A stretch of 62,955 nucleotides of DNA from Pseudomonadales bacterium (GCA_023300545.1 JALZVT010000050.1:1-62955); one strand, 5' to 3'; counted from the first letter of the stretch, positions 26,890-35,560 are shown. Notes: generated from the letters alone by a model not told the origin. Made by a program: numbers and translations.

Positions 26890-28793
26890 ATCGCTTGCTG
26901 CACTATTTCTGCGTTCTTCCAGAGGTCAATCGTGAACGCTGAACCTTCGCCGGGAACACTTTCCACCCGAATCACCCCGTGGTGCATATGGACAATTTCC
27001 TGCGCTAGCGACAATCCAAGTCCTTGACCACCACGAGCCCGCGCAACCTGATCTTCTGACCGATAAAATTTATTAAAAATTGACTCCTGTTCTGTCAAAG
27101 GAATGCCTATTCCGTTGTCTTGTACGCTAATACTAATCGCCTCCTCAGATTCCGCGACGCTGACTCGTACGACACCATCAGTGTTTGAGTACTTGATGGC
27201 ATTAGTAATCAGGTTGTTCAGAGCAATTCGAATAAGGTCTTTATCGACCAGTACAGCTGGAATTTTAGCCGGAACATCTAATTCAAACTTAAGCGTTCCA
27301 TCGACCGAGCTACGTTTGGTACTGGTGAAGACATCTTCAACCAGATCAGCAAGACGAACTCGCGTACGTTGCGGCTCCAAATTTCCCATTTCAATTTGCG
27401 TAATATTGAGCAGGTTACTGATAAGGGCTGCCAGACGTTCTACCTCATCACCAATAATATTTACCGCCTCTAGTCGAAACTCAGCGTCTGTCTTAGAGTC
27501 AACCAGGCTGTCATCAACTGGCGCTTTCAACGTCTCCACGCACATACCAAGCGTGTTAAGAGGTGATTTTAATTCGTGCGAAACATGCGCTACAAACTCA
27601 GCGCGCTTGGCCTGAGCCAATGCTTCTTGCGTAGTATCGGATATCATTAGCAAATATCCTGTCGGCTCAGCGTTCTCTTGCCCTTTCACCGGATGCACAG
27701 AGCAAGTCAGCACAAGGCTCGCTGTATCGGTAGGGCGAAAGCTAAGCGGTTCAGGCATATTGGTGGCGCCATCGCTTTCAAACTGGCGACACCAAACCCG
27801 GAGTAGATTAATGCGTGCAGCGTCTTCGGTGGTCGATCCAAGAGCCGCGCTTAGCGGGTGGCCAACAATCCCCGCTCGATCCAAGCCAAACAAGCGCACC
27901 GCTCTGTCGTTTGCGAAAGTGACTCGGCGAGAATCGTCGAGCACGAACGCACCATCAGGCAGTGCATGCAATAACGCTTCAAATCGGTTTAGTCGGTAAT
28001 GCAGAAAACGCTCACTAGTAGCCATGGTGTCGCGTTCTTTCTGGTAGCTATCAATACGGCCTTGGGCTTGCTCCATGAACGTATTAAATTGAGAAACGAA
28101 GATTTCCATATCCGCGCTACCCGAGGTGCGCCCCGAGCTACTACGAGAATCACCACCAGCCTGTTGCTGCACGCCAAAGTCTTGGGAAAGTTTCTGATTG
28201 AGGCCGCGTAACGGAACCACGGCTCGTCTCATCAACGCGAGCCCACACCAGGCAAGCAAAAATACGGGCCAAGTTACTGCTGCGAGGAACCCCATTTCTT
28301 CATACGCCACTTCAATACCAGGTTGAAAGTAGCCGACGCGATAGAACCCCCCGTTACCGATGGTCTGTACTGGCCCCACAAACGCGAGGATTTCCGTATT
28401 GTTTTGAGTTTCTGGAATCGAGTTTTGTACCCAGCTGGCGCTCAGTGCGGGCACCGCCGTGGGGGCAAGCACACCGGGCGCCATGGTGCGGGCAATAATC
28501 TCGCCATCTTGCGTATAGACGCCGGCGTATGCGAAAGCAGTATCACGAGTTCGGTAATCAAGGATTCGCTGGATGTGTGCAGTCAGTCCCTGATTTGTCA
28601 TCAGCACCGACGGAAGAGCCACTAACTGACGCGCAAGGTCCAGAGCATTATCGTGTACCTGGTCCCGACGCTCACTGATCTTAAACGCCAAACTCACACC
28701 CACTACGACAGTCGCCGCCAAAAGGGCAGCGACAAGCATTCGCACATCGAAGCCCGTGCGGCGCTTGGGGGTAGAAGGTCCTTTTCCGGTCAT
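26886..28793 (-). CDS. Membrane sensor histidine kinase with PAS domain
   Basis: A 635-residue kinase (ATG at 28793; a TTG at 28832 would add 13 residues). A membrane helix near 20-40 (MLVAALLAATVVVGVSLAF), a periplasmic region of about 140 residues and a second helix (TWPVFLLAWCGLALM) lead to a HAMP-like linker. A PAS domain (ALPDGAFVLDDSRRVTFAND), HisKA with His406 (VSHELKSPLNTL) and an HATPase with NNLITNAIKYSN, DNGIGIP and GQGLGLSLA follow. It is the first gene of the pilus operon and a CRP-like palindrome lies about 180 bases upstream. Confidence 0.93.
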   Translation of the reverse strand: MTGKGPSTPKRRTGFDVRMLVAALLAATVVVGVSLAFKISERRDQVHDNALDLARQLVALPSVLMTNQGLTAHIQRILDYRTRDTAFAYAGVYTQDGEIIARTMAPGVLAPTAVPALSASWVQNSIPETQNNTEILAFVGPVQTIGNGGFYRVGYFQPGIEVAYEEMGFLAAVTWPVFLLAWCGLALMRRAVVPLRGLNQKLSQDFGVQQQAGGDSRSSSGRTSGSADMEIFVSQFNTFMEQAQGRIDSYQKERDTMATSERFLHYRLNRFEALLHALPDGAFVLDDSRRVTFANDRAVRLFGLDRAGIVGHPLSAALGSTTEDAARINLLRVWCRQFESDGATNMPEPLSFRPTDTASLVLTCSVHPVKGQENAEPTGYLLMISDTTQEALAQAKRAEFVAHVSHELKSPLNTLGMCVETLKAPVDDSLVDSKTDAEFRLEAVNIIGDEVERLAALISNLLNITQIEMGNLEPQRTRVRLADLVEDVFTSTKRSSVDGTLKFELDVPAKIPAVLVDKDLIRIALNNLITNAIKYSNTDGVVRVSVAESEEAISISVQDNGIGIPLTEQESIFNKFYRSEDQVARARGGQGLGLSLAQEIVHMHHGVIRVESVPGEGSAFTIDLWKNAEIVQQAI

Positions 28794-28925
28794 TGGGTAG
28801 TCATTGCCCTGACAAAAACAGGCGCGTCTCAAAAAAAAGACGTGCAGGAATGGTATTAGGTTAATTTCCTGCGCGAGTCTAACCAGCCCCCTGCCAGAGA
28901 AGTGTGAAGTGGTACCGGTTACAGA

Positions 28926-28942
28926 GCTGACCGCTGGTCAGC
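28926..28942. other. Inverted repeat
   Basis: GCTGACC, loop GCT, GGTCAGC: perfect 7-bp stem in the 232-base gap between the SirB1-like and kinase genes. No adjoining T run on either strand. It may be an operator or leader hairpin of the kinase-pilus transcript. Confidence 0.4.
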
Positions 28943-28958
28943 CGCAATAAAATTCAGG

Positions 28959-28976
28959 CACACCACCTCTGGTGTG
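28959..28976 (-). terminator. Possible terminator of SirB1-like gene
   Basis: On the minus strand CACACCA, loop GAGG, TGGTGTG, followed after five bases by ATTTTATT. Placed 50 bases after the SirB1-like stop. The T tract is interrupted and displaced, so termination would be weak. It overlaps the CRP-like site. Confidence 0.35.
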
Positions 28977-28989
28977 AACTAGGTCACAC
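28972..28989. promoter_or_regulatory. CRP/Vfr-like binding palindrome
   Basis: GTGTGA-ACTAGG-TCACAC: both half-sites match the CRP consensus TGTGA-N6-TCACA perfectly, with the correct 6-base spacer. It lies 179 bases before the chosen start of the kinase gene, where it could act on the kinase/pilus operon. Being 3' of the SirB1-like gene it is unlikely to act on that gene. Confidence 0.5.
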
Positions 28990-29025
28990 TACGTGTACCG
29001 GGCTATTAGCCTGCGGTCAGGGCAA

Positions 29026-29835
29026 CTAATGCAGCTCAGGATGCTTGTTTTGGCCAGGCCGTCGGCCGAACACCTGGCTCACCAGTGCATCGTGTTGAGA
29101 GCGCAATTCAAAGCTCTCCGGCGCAAGCAAAATCTGTAGCTCCAGCGCCGCAAGCGTCGGTCCGGTCGCCCGAGCCTGCAGATGAATTTGCTTGAGGTTT
29201 TCCAGCAACCGAAGAAGAATCTGTTGTGGCGAACTGGCAACAAACAGCGTGTCATCGACAGGGACTGACGCCAAGGATTGTGCCTCGCGCGAGGACGTTG
29301 CTAACATTTGTGCATAGGTTTGCATACAGTCTTGCCGGCTCACCAACTCTGCGCTAAACGCATCGATGAGCTGTACATCATGCTCTACATGTACCTCCAC
29401 CAGAAAATGGCCGGGAAAGCCGATACCACGCACGTCATAACCGAGTGCGCGACCAACAACCATGTAAACAATCGACAGGGTAATCGGAATGCCACAGCGC
29501 TCAGCCAAAACCCAACCCAAATTGCTGTTATCGGGGTTGTAATAATCATCCGAGTTACCTGTAAAGCCGACCATTTTCCCAAGATAGCGAACCAACCCTG
29601 CGGCCGCAGCTTGCGCTGACTCGCCCTTGCTCTCGCCCGCAACAAGAGCGCCCTGAGCTCCAGTTTTCAGCTCTTCCAATCGCTGCAGCCCACGCCGATT
29701 AGCCGCATTCGCGGCAACGGCACACTTGGGATCTGCACTCACGGCCAATAGCTCAATTGCCAGTAACGCAAGCGCTCCCAGATCGACCTCTTGCTCGTGC
29801 AAGCCAGCAGAAAATCGCTGTTTCAGCCCGTTCAT
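29026..29835 (-). CDS. SirB1 family protein (transglutaminase-like)
   Basis: A 269-residue protein of the SirB1/transglutaminase-like family: ADPKCAVAANAANRRGLQRL is followed by DYYNPDNSNLGWVLAERCG, IPITLSIVYMVVGRALGYDV and GIGFPGHFLVEV, the hallmark block. Cys and His in these motifs sit where transglutaminase folds keep their catalytic pair, although activity is not established for the family. In other proteobacteria the gene is often near prmC/prfA, which are absent here. It is transcribed away from the two tiny ORFs. Confidence 0.88.
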   Translation of the reverse strand: MNGLKQRFSAGLHEQEVDLGALALLAIELLAVSADPKCAVAANAANRRGLQRLEELKTGAQGALVAGESKGESAQAAAAGLVRYLGKMVGFTGNSDDYYNPDNSNLGWVLAERCGIPITLSIVYMVVGRALGYDVRGIGFPGHFLVEVHVEHDVQLIDAFSAELVSRQDCMQTYAQMLATSSREAQSLASVPVDDTLFVASSPQQILLRLLENLKQIHLQARATGPTLAALELQILLAPESFELRSQHDALVSQVFGRRPGQNKHPELH

Positions 29836-29855
29836 TTGGTATCCGCCATTTTTCT

Positions 29856-29999
29856 GTGTACCATGCGCCTCCCCGGCTTTTAGTTGTATTGTCAGCTATT
29901 GTTGCCGGATGTCGAGCAGCAACTCGAGAGCACGCAGCCTCAATCAAAGCAGCCCAAACCAACGCAGCCCAAGTCAACGCAGAAAGGAGTCCGCAATGA
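29856..29999 (+). CDS. Candidate 47-residue small lipoprotein
   Basis: GTG-initiated ORF reading MYHAPPRLLVVLSAIVAGC: a short positive/hydrophobic leader ending in a good lipobox (IVAGC), then an Ala/Asn/Gln-rich tail made of the 15-base repeats (AASIK, AAQTN, AAQVN) like a tiny alanine-zipper lipoprotein. Its TGA overlaps the start of the next small ORF as ATGA. Against it: no clear ribosome-binding site before the GTG and no recognised homologue. I regard it as a possibility, not a certainty. Confidence 0.3.
   Translation: MYHAPPRLLVVLSAIVAGCRAATREHAASIKAAQTNAAQVNAERSPQ
29934..29978. repeat. Three 15-base imperfect tandem repeats
   Basis: Units start at 29934 (GCAGCCTCAATCAAA), 29949 (GCAGCCCAAACCAAC) and 29964 (GCAGCCCAAGTCAAC), followed by a partial GCAG. 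They end just before the AAAGGAG of the 27-residue ORF. Because 15 is a multiple of 3, they also fit the 5-residue repeat of the overlapping lipoprotein ORF. Confidence 0.75.
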
Positions 30000-30079
30000 A
30001 TAGCTTTACATATATCACCGGTAACACCGGCCCTATGGATAGCAAAGCGTACCCGTTTAACGGGCCGTGTTCTTCCTGA
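29996..30079 (+). CDS. Candidate 27-residue peptide
   Basis: ATG preceded by a near-perfect AAAGGAG (29983-29989) at 6-base spacing, the best ribosome-binding site in this part of the window. The peptide starts MNSFTYITGN and ends PFNGPCSS, with one Cys near the C-terminus and no membrane segment. Its last third overlaps a palindrome (CCCGTTTAACGGG, 30052-30064). It lies upstream of, and in the same direction as, the ABC exporter pair. It could be a leader peptide, a small secreted or modified peptide, or a spurious ORF; I do not recognise it. Confidence 0.45.
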   Translation: MNSFTYITGNTGPMDSKAYPFNGPCSS

Positions 30080-30384
30080 CTGCAAACTACCCGAGTCGTC
30101 AAACGCGACCCGTAGCAAAATCAGCCTGACAAGCATCTGATACTCAAACCAGACGCTATCAGGCACCGCCTCAGCAACGATACCTGCCAGCAATAAGACG
30201 CTAGCACGAGTATCCCTAAGTCTGAGGCTACCACTCGCAGCAGAAGAGGAACTCCGCTCCGCAAAGGACGCGCAGTGACTGCAGCTGAGTATTGCCCCCA
30301 CTTTCTCACCGCTCTTTCACCGCCTTCCTAACGCTCCAGAGTTCACGCCAGCTTTTGGCGTCAGGCACAGACATTTAGAGAGTA
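30080..30384. other. Non-coding gap before ABC exporter genes
   Basis: No convincing gene. The only clear structure is a 6-bp hairpin ACGCCA (30345-30350), loop GCTTT, TGGCGT (30356-30361), ending 23 bases before the exporter start, with AGAGAG as ribosome-binding site just after it. The exporter promoter should lie here or upstream of the tiny ORFs. Confidence 0.5.
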
Positions 30385-32259
30385 ATGATGACAACAACAG
30401 CAACGTCTAACCAGCAACAGGCGCGCAAAGCACAACGTAGAAGTAGTCTGTGGCAAGTGACTCGCGGCCAGCGGCTCCGCTATGCGGGCGCCATCGGCGC
30501 CATGGCACTGACCGGCCTGTTTCTATTTGGCGCCCCCATGATTGGGCGCTATGCGATTGATGTTGTGCAGTCAGGCGACATCCGCGACGGCATATCGCTA
30601 CTCGCTAGCTTTTTACCTCACACCTCCTCCGAACAGGCAGGCGTCTCAGCTTACCTTTGGGCTAGTGCTGCACTAACTCTGCTAGTCACCGCCATTGCCG
30701 GTTGTTTCTTATACCTGCGTGGGCGCTGGGCAGCCATCGCCTCCGAGGCAATTACCCAACAATTACGTCAGGCACTGTATCGGCGCCTGCATCACGTGGA
30801 AGCTAAATTCTACGATACCGCCGATACGGGCGACCTGGTTCAGCGCTGCAGCTCCGACGTCGAAACAATTCGCGTATTTTTGGCGGTGCACGTTGTCGAA
30901 ATCGGGCGCGCAATCATGCTGTTTGTCACAGTTATGCCGTTTCTGTTTTGGATGGACTCACGCCTTGCATGGCTCTCCATCATGATCATGCCCATCCTCG
31001 CGGCGGGCGCCTATGTATTTTTCGACAAAGTAAAGACGTTGTTTGAAGCAGCCGACAAGGCTGAAGGCAGGCTCACCGCAACACTGCAAGAGAACTTAAC
31101 CGGCATCCGTGTCGTACGCGCATTTGCGCGCCAAAACTTCGAGACCCAAAAGTTCGCAGAACGAAATGCGCAGTTCAGAGACCGCTCCCAACGATTAATG
31201 GTGCTGCAGAGCTATTACTGGGGCGTCACCGACTTTTTTGCGATGGGACAGCTGGGAGTGGTCTTGATTGTGGGCGCAACCTTCATGCGCGACGGCACCC
31301 TTACCGTCGGCGCCTTATTTGCATTTATGACCTATGTGGGCATGGTGATCTGGCCGGTTCGCCACCTTGGACGTGTGCTAGCTGATACCGGCAAAGCGGT
31401 TATTGCACTGGGCCGAGTGAACCACATACTGCGCGAACCGGCAGAGCTTGACGGCCATGTTCCCATGAGTGGTCGAGCCAGAGGTCACCTGCAACTTAAC
31501 AACCTGCAGTTCAACTACGACCCCCAGACACCAGTTTTGGAAAATCTGACTCTCGGTATCGCACCCGGCGAAACTCTGGGCATCGTCGGCCCGCCAGGGT
31601 GCGGCAAAACCAGTCTCATCCGTGTGCTGCTACGACTGTACGACTACGTTGACGGCTCCGTCACGCTCGACGGCAATGAGCTGCGCGACTTAGACCGCCA
31701 CTGGCTGCGCAGCCAAATTGGGGTGGTCTTCCAAGACCCTTTTCTATATTCCCGAACCATCGGCTCAAACGTTGCCATCGGCCGCCCAAACGCTGACAAC
31801 AACGATATCTGGAAAGCTTGTCAGGACGCTGCTATTCACGACGCGATACTCGGTTTTCCTGACGGTTACGACGAGAAAGTCGGCGAACGCGGAGCCACCC
31901 TCTCCGGTGGCCAACGACAACGCTTGGCGCTCGCGCGCACATTACTCAAAGACCCACCGGTGCTCATTCTAGACGACTCACTATCCGCGGTAGACACCGG
32001 CACCGAGCAACTCATTCTGCGTGCGTTGCGCGAGCGCAAAGGCAAACAAACCACGCTCATCATTGCTCACCGCCTGTCTAGTGTGCGCCACGCAGATCGC
32101 ATTCTCGTGCTTAATCATGGGCGGGTGGAACAGCTTGGTAGCCATGAACAGCTTTCGACCAGCGATGGGCTATACCAACGACTCTGCAAGATCCAGAGCA
32201 AGCTTGATGACGCAATAGATATCGACTTGCAAGCCAGCAAAAACAACCTGGGGGCTTAA
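30385..32259 (+). CDS. Heterodimeric ABC exporter subunit with degenerate catalytic site
   Basis: A 624-residue half-transporter: six-helix type I exporter domain (about 30-340) and an ATPase domain. Walker A is GPPGCGKTS and the signature LSGGQRQR is canonical, but after Walker B the catalytic Glu is Asp (LILDDSLSAVDT). With the partner encoded 6 bases downstream, which has the reciprocal defect, this is the MdlA/YheI/TM287 type of heterodimer with one inactive nucleotide site. Such pairs export drugs, lipids or peptides; the substrate here is unknown. ATGs at 30385 and 30388 are both possible. Confidence 0.93.
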   Translation: MMTTTATSNQQQARKAQRRSSLWQVTRGQRLRYAGAIGAMALTGLFLFGAPMIGRYAIDVVQSGDIRDGISLLASFLPHTSSEQAGVSAYLWASAALTLLVTAIAGCFLYLRGRWAAIASEAITQQLRQALYRRLHHVEAKFYDTADTGDLVQRCSSDVETIRVFLAVHVVEIGRAIMLFVTVMPFLFWMDSRLAWLSIMIMPILAAGAYVFFDKVKTLFEAADKAEGRLTATLQENLTGIRVVRAFARQNFETQKFAERNAQFRDRSQRLMVLQSYYWGVTDFFAMGQLGVVLIVGATFMRDGTLTVGALFAFMTYVGMVIWPVRHLGRVLADTGKAVIALGRVNHILREPAELDGHVPMSGRARGHLQLNNLQFNYDPQTPVLENLTLGIAPGETLGIVGPPGCGKTSLIRVLLRLYDYVDGSVTLDGNELRDLDRHWLRSQIGVVFQDPFLYSRTIGSNVAIGRPNADNNDIWKACQDAAIHDAILGFPDGYDEKVGERGATLSGGQRQRLALARTLLKDPPVLILDDSLSAVDTGTEQLILRALRERKGKQTTLIIAHRLSSVRHADRILVLNHGRVEQLGSHEQLSTSDGLYQRLCKIQSKLDDAIDIDLQASKNNLGA

Positions 32260-32265
32260 AAACTC

Positions 32266-34137
32266 ATGGACGAATACGACGACGACACATTCGATGACGG
32301 TTTCAACGACGACGCATCAGCCAAGCGCGTCAACCTTTCGCTATGGAAAAAGCTGTTCGCCTACGCCAGACGCTATCCACGCGATCTATTCTGGCTTGGC
32401 GTATGCGCGTTTGTTACTGCGTGCATGGAGGTTGCCTACCCGTTACTCACACGCGGGGTAGTTGATGAGGTAGCCATCAAGGGTGCAGACGCCAATCTCC
32501 TGCCTTGGGTAATCATGTATCTGCTGGTAACCGCTGCCATTGCCATTGCCATCACCGCATTTGTGCAAATCGCCGGAAAAGTTCGAACCCATGTCAGCCA
32601 CGACATTCGTGCGGCGGGCTTCGACAATTTGCAGCGGCTGTCGTTTTCTTACTACGATCATCGTCCAGTGGGCTGGCTTATGGCCCGTATGACCTCCGAT
32701 TGCGAACGTCTGTCCAACATTCTCGCCTGGGGCTTCCTCGATTTAATCTGGGGTAGCACCATGATGCTCGGCATCGCCCTTGCGATGTTGGTAATGAACC
32801 CGAAACTCGCGTTGGTCGTACTCTGCGTGATTCCGCTACTGGCCTGGGTGTCTGCAAAATTCCAGCGGCGCATCCTAAAAAGCGCTCGGGTCGTTCGAGC
32901 AACCAACAGTCGTATAACCGCCTCTTACAACGAGGCTATTATGGGTGTGCTTACCAGCAAGTCCTTTGTGCGCGAAGACAGCAACCAGAAAGACTTTGGC
33001 GCCCTAACCGGTCGCATGCAGTCAGCAAGCGTACTCAACCTTACTCAGGCCGCTATCTACCTGCCATTGGTGATTACGCTTGCGAGCCTCGTTATGGGCA
33101 TGACGTTGGCGATTGGCGGCTTTGACGTACTCAATGGCTTAGTCACCGCCGGAACCCTGGTTGCTTTTATGGCCTACGCTCGACACTTCTTTGAGCCAGT
33201 GGAACAACTCGGCTCCTGGTTCGCAGAAATGCAAATGGCGCAGGCTTCAGCCGAACGAATCTTGTCACTTATTGAAGCAGAACCAGAAATTGCTGATTCA
33301 GCAGAAGTGCAGAGTGCTATTGCGGCACAACAGGTTATCTCAGAGACTCGCAGCAACGTCGCAGCGGATGGTGGCGAGGCGCAAATCGAACATATCGAGC
33401 TCCGCAATCTTAGCTTTGCCTATGACCCAGCAAAGCCTGTGCTTGATGACATCAACCTGAGTGTGAAGCGCGGCGAAACCATTGCTATCGTTGGCCCCAC
33501 AGGCGGCGGAAAAAGCACGCTGGTCAACCTGATTTGCCGTTTCTATGAACCTACTCGCGGCACTGTGTTTATCAACCATGTGGACTATCGTACCCGCAGC
33601 CTCAACTGGTTACAGTCAAGCTTGGGTATGGTGCTGCAAAACGCACACGTGTTCAGCGGCACTATTATGGAGAACATTCGCTACGGCCGACTCGAGGCTA
33701 GCGACGCAGAAGTGATTGCGGCTGCAAAACTGGCCGGCGCTCACGATTTGGTCACCACCATGGAAAAGGGTTACGACACCCAAACCGGTGAAGGCGGAAC
33801 CTCACTGTCAGCCGGGCAAAAACAGCTCGTCTCGTTTGCTCGCGCCATTCTGGCTAACCCGCAAATCTTGATAATGGACGAGGCGACCTCAAGCGTAGAT
33901 ACAGAGACAGAGTCACGCATTCAGGCGGGTCTTGGCAACGTACTGGAAGGTCGGATTGCGTTTGTCATCGCACACCGACTATCAACTATTCGCAATGCTC
34001 ATCGCATACTGGTTATCGCCGAAGGCAAAATCGCAGAGATGGGCAGTCACGAGGAACTGATGGCCTTAAATGGGCGCTATCGCGAACTGTACCGACAGCA
34101 AAGCCTGCAGGAAACGACATTTGAGTTAGCCACCTGA
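32266..34137 (+). CDS. Heterodimeric ABC exporter subunit with consensus catalytic Glu
   Basis: A 623-residue half-transporter. An acidic N-terminal tail (DEYDDDTFDDGFNDD) precedes six membrane helices. Walker A is GPTGGGKST, and Walker B with catalytic Glu is ILIMDEATSSVDT. The signature is degenerate, LSAGQKQL in place of LSGGQ. Combined with the upstream subunit, one composite ATP site is canonical (this Walker B with the partner's LSGGQ) and the other is degenerate. It resembles MdlB/YheH. The acidic tail is not a usual part of the family. Confidence 0.93.
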   Translation: MDEYDDDTFDDGFNDDASAKRVNLSLWKKLFAYARRYPRDLFWLGVCAFVTACMEVAYPLLTRGVVDEVAIKGADANLLPWVIMYLLVTAAIAIAITAFVQIAGKVRTHVSHDIRAAGFDNLQRLSFSYYDHRPVGWLMARMTSDCERLSNILAWGFLDLIWGSTMMLGIALAMLVMNPKLALVVLCVIPLLAWVSAKFQRRILKSARVVRATNSRITASYNEAIMGVLTSKSFVREDSNQKDFGALTGRMQSASVLNLTQAAIYLPLVITLASLVMGMTLAIGGFDVLNGLVTAGTLVAFMAYARHFFEPVEQLGSWFAEMQMAQASAERILSLIEAEPEIADSAEVQSAIAAQQVISETRSNVAADGGEAQIEHIELRNLSFAYDPAKPVLDDINLSVKRGETIAIVGPTGGGKSTLVNLICRFYEPTRGTVFINHVDYRTRSLNWLQSSLGMVLQNAHVFSGTIMENIRYGRLEASDAEVIAAAKLAGAHDLVTTMEKGYDTQTGEGGTSLSAGQKQLVSFARAILANPQILIMDEATSSVDTETESRIQAGLGNVLEGRIAFVIAHRLSTIRNAHRILVIAEGKIAEMGSHEELMALNGRYRELYRQQSLQETTFELAT

Positions 34138-34168
34138 TAATCGCCTTGTTTCGATCATCACTTGTGAC

Positions 34169-35560
34169 TTATTTAAACGCCGCCAGCGCTCGCTCACGAG
34201 CAAACTTGTGATCGACAATCGGCGGCGCGTACTCATGACCGGCAACCGTCCAGGGCTCCAGCAGCGCTTTACCTGAGAGTTCTGCAAGCTCGGGCACATA
34301 GTGTTTGATAAAATCGCCTTGAGCATCAAACCGTTTTGCCTGAGTGATGGGGTTGAAAATCCTAAAGTAGGGTGCGGCATCAGTACCGGTGGAAGCACTC
34401 CACTGCCAACCGCCATTGTTAGACGCAAAGTCGCCATCGACTAACTGCTCCATAAAATGTCGCTCCCCCCAACGCCAGTCGATCAGAAGATGCTTAGTCA
34501 GAAACATAGCGCTGATCATGCGCAAACGATTATGCATCCAGCCGGTCGCTAATAACTGACGCTGAGCTGCATCGACAACGGGATAACCAGTGTTGCCACT
34601 ACACCAGGCCTCAAAGTCTGCTTTGTTGTGCCGCCAGGCGACTGGTTTCATATTCCGCTTGAAAGGCTGCAATTGGGAAACATGTGGGAACTGCGCGATC
34701 ACGTGACGATAAAATTCACGCCAGATCAGCTCTGACAGCCAGGTTGAAGGCCCGTCATCAAGTGAAGAATAACCCGCCGCATCAGTAACACCCGCTGCGG
34801 CAAAACAGCGACGAGGCGACAAGGCGCCCACCGACAGGTAAGGCGAGAGCGAACTAGTGCCCGGCAAGGCAGGTAGGTCCCGCGACTTGTGATAGTCGCT
34901 AATCGCTGCAGTGCAAAACGCCGTCATTCTGCCCAACGCCGCCTTTTCTCCACCGGGCCACAAATCGGCCAGCAACGAAGCATCTACTCCATCGATTTTT
35001 CGAGGCACCACATCCGCCTCAACATCGATCGCTCGTTGCGCGCGAGGTGTTTTCTCTTGCCCCAACGCCCCTCCGAGGTCGGCCAACCAGCGACGCTTAA
35101 ATGGCGAGAAAACCGTGTACGGATCATTGCTTCCGGTTAGCACTGTGCCCGGCGAACGCACAAGAGAACTTTCATAAACATCAACGTCGCAACCGAGTTT
35201 TTCAAGTGCGATCGTGACCTGCGAGTCACGTTTGCGCTCGTTCAATGGGTATTCAGCACTGAAGTGCAGGCCTTCAACATGGTGTTTCTTCGCGAGGCGC
35301 GCAAGCACAGCAGGCACATCAGAAAAGAAGGGCGCCTTTAGAATCTTGAACGGCACACGCAGCTTGGCGAGATCGTTTCCGAGCTCAGTCAGCGTACGCA
35401 ACAAAAATGCGATGCGCGCATCGCCAACGTCATGCTGGCGCCACTGTTTAGCACTGATTACAAAGCAAGCAATGGTCGGTCCGGCCGCCATTGCCCTTGC
35501 GAGAGCGGCATTGTCGTGAATGCGCAAATCAGAGCGCAACCAAACTAGCTGTTGTGTCAT
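34169..35560 (-). CDS. phrB: Deoxyribodipyrimidine photolyase (class I)
   Basis: Repairs UV cyclobutane pyrimidine dimers with blue light and FADH-. It has 463 residues: an N-terminal alpha/beta antenna domain (VWLRSDLRIHDNAALARAM) and an FAD domain with SSLSPYLSVGALSPR, WLSELIWREFYRH, TGYPVVDAAQRQLLATGWMH and NNGGWQWSASTGTDAAPYF. The antenna could be methenyltetrahydrofolate or 8-hydroxy-5-deazaflavin (FO); FO is of interest because the FO synthase gene lies in the same window. It is convergent with the ABC genes and downstream of the DUF1722 gene. Confidence 0.95.
   Translation of the reverse strand: MTQQLVWLRSDLRIHDNAALARAMAAGPTIACFVISAKQWRQHDVGDARIAFLLRTLTELGNDLAKLRVPFKILKAPFFSDVPAVLARLAKKHHVEGLHFSAEYPLNERKRDSQVTIALEKLGCDVDVYESSLVRSPGTVLTGSNDPYTVFSPFKRRWLADLGGALGQEKTPRAQRAIDVEADVVPRKIDGVDASLLADLWPGGEKAALGRMTAFCTAAISDYHKSRDLPALPGTSSLSPYLSVGALSPRRCFAAAGVTDAAGYSSLDDGPSTWLSELIWREFYRHVIAQFPHVSQLQPFKRNMKPVAWRHNKADFEAWCSGNTGYPVVDAAQRQLLATGWMHNRLRMISAMFLTKHLLIDWRWGERHFMEQLVDGDFASNNGGWQWSASTGTDAAPYFRIFNPITQAKRFDAQGDFIKHYVPELAELSGKALLEPWTVAGHEYAPPIVDHKFARERALAAFK

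Noticed and set aside
28926-28942. Rho-independent terminator at the GCTGACC/GGTCAGC repeat
   Set aside because: Good stem but no T run on either strand; kept only as an inverted repeat.
29996-30118. Reading the TGA of the 27-residue ORF as selenocysteine to extend it by about 12 residues
   Set aside because: No redox motif around the TGA, no hairpin at the right distance, and the extension (LQTTRVVKRDP) looks random.
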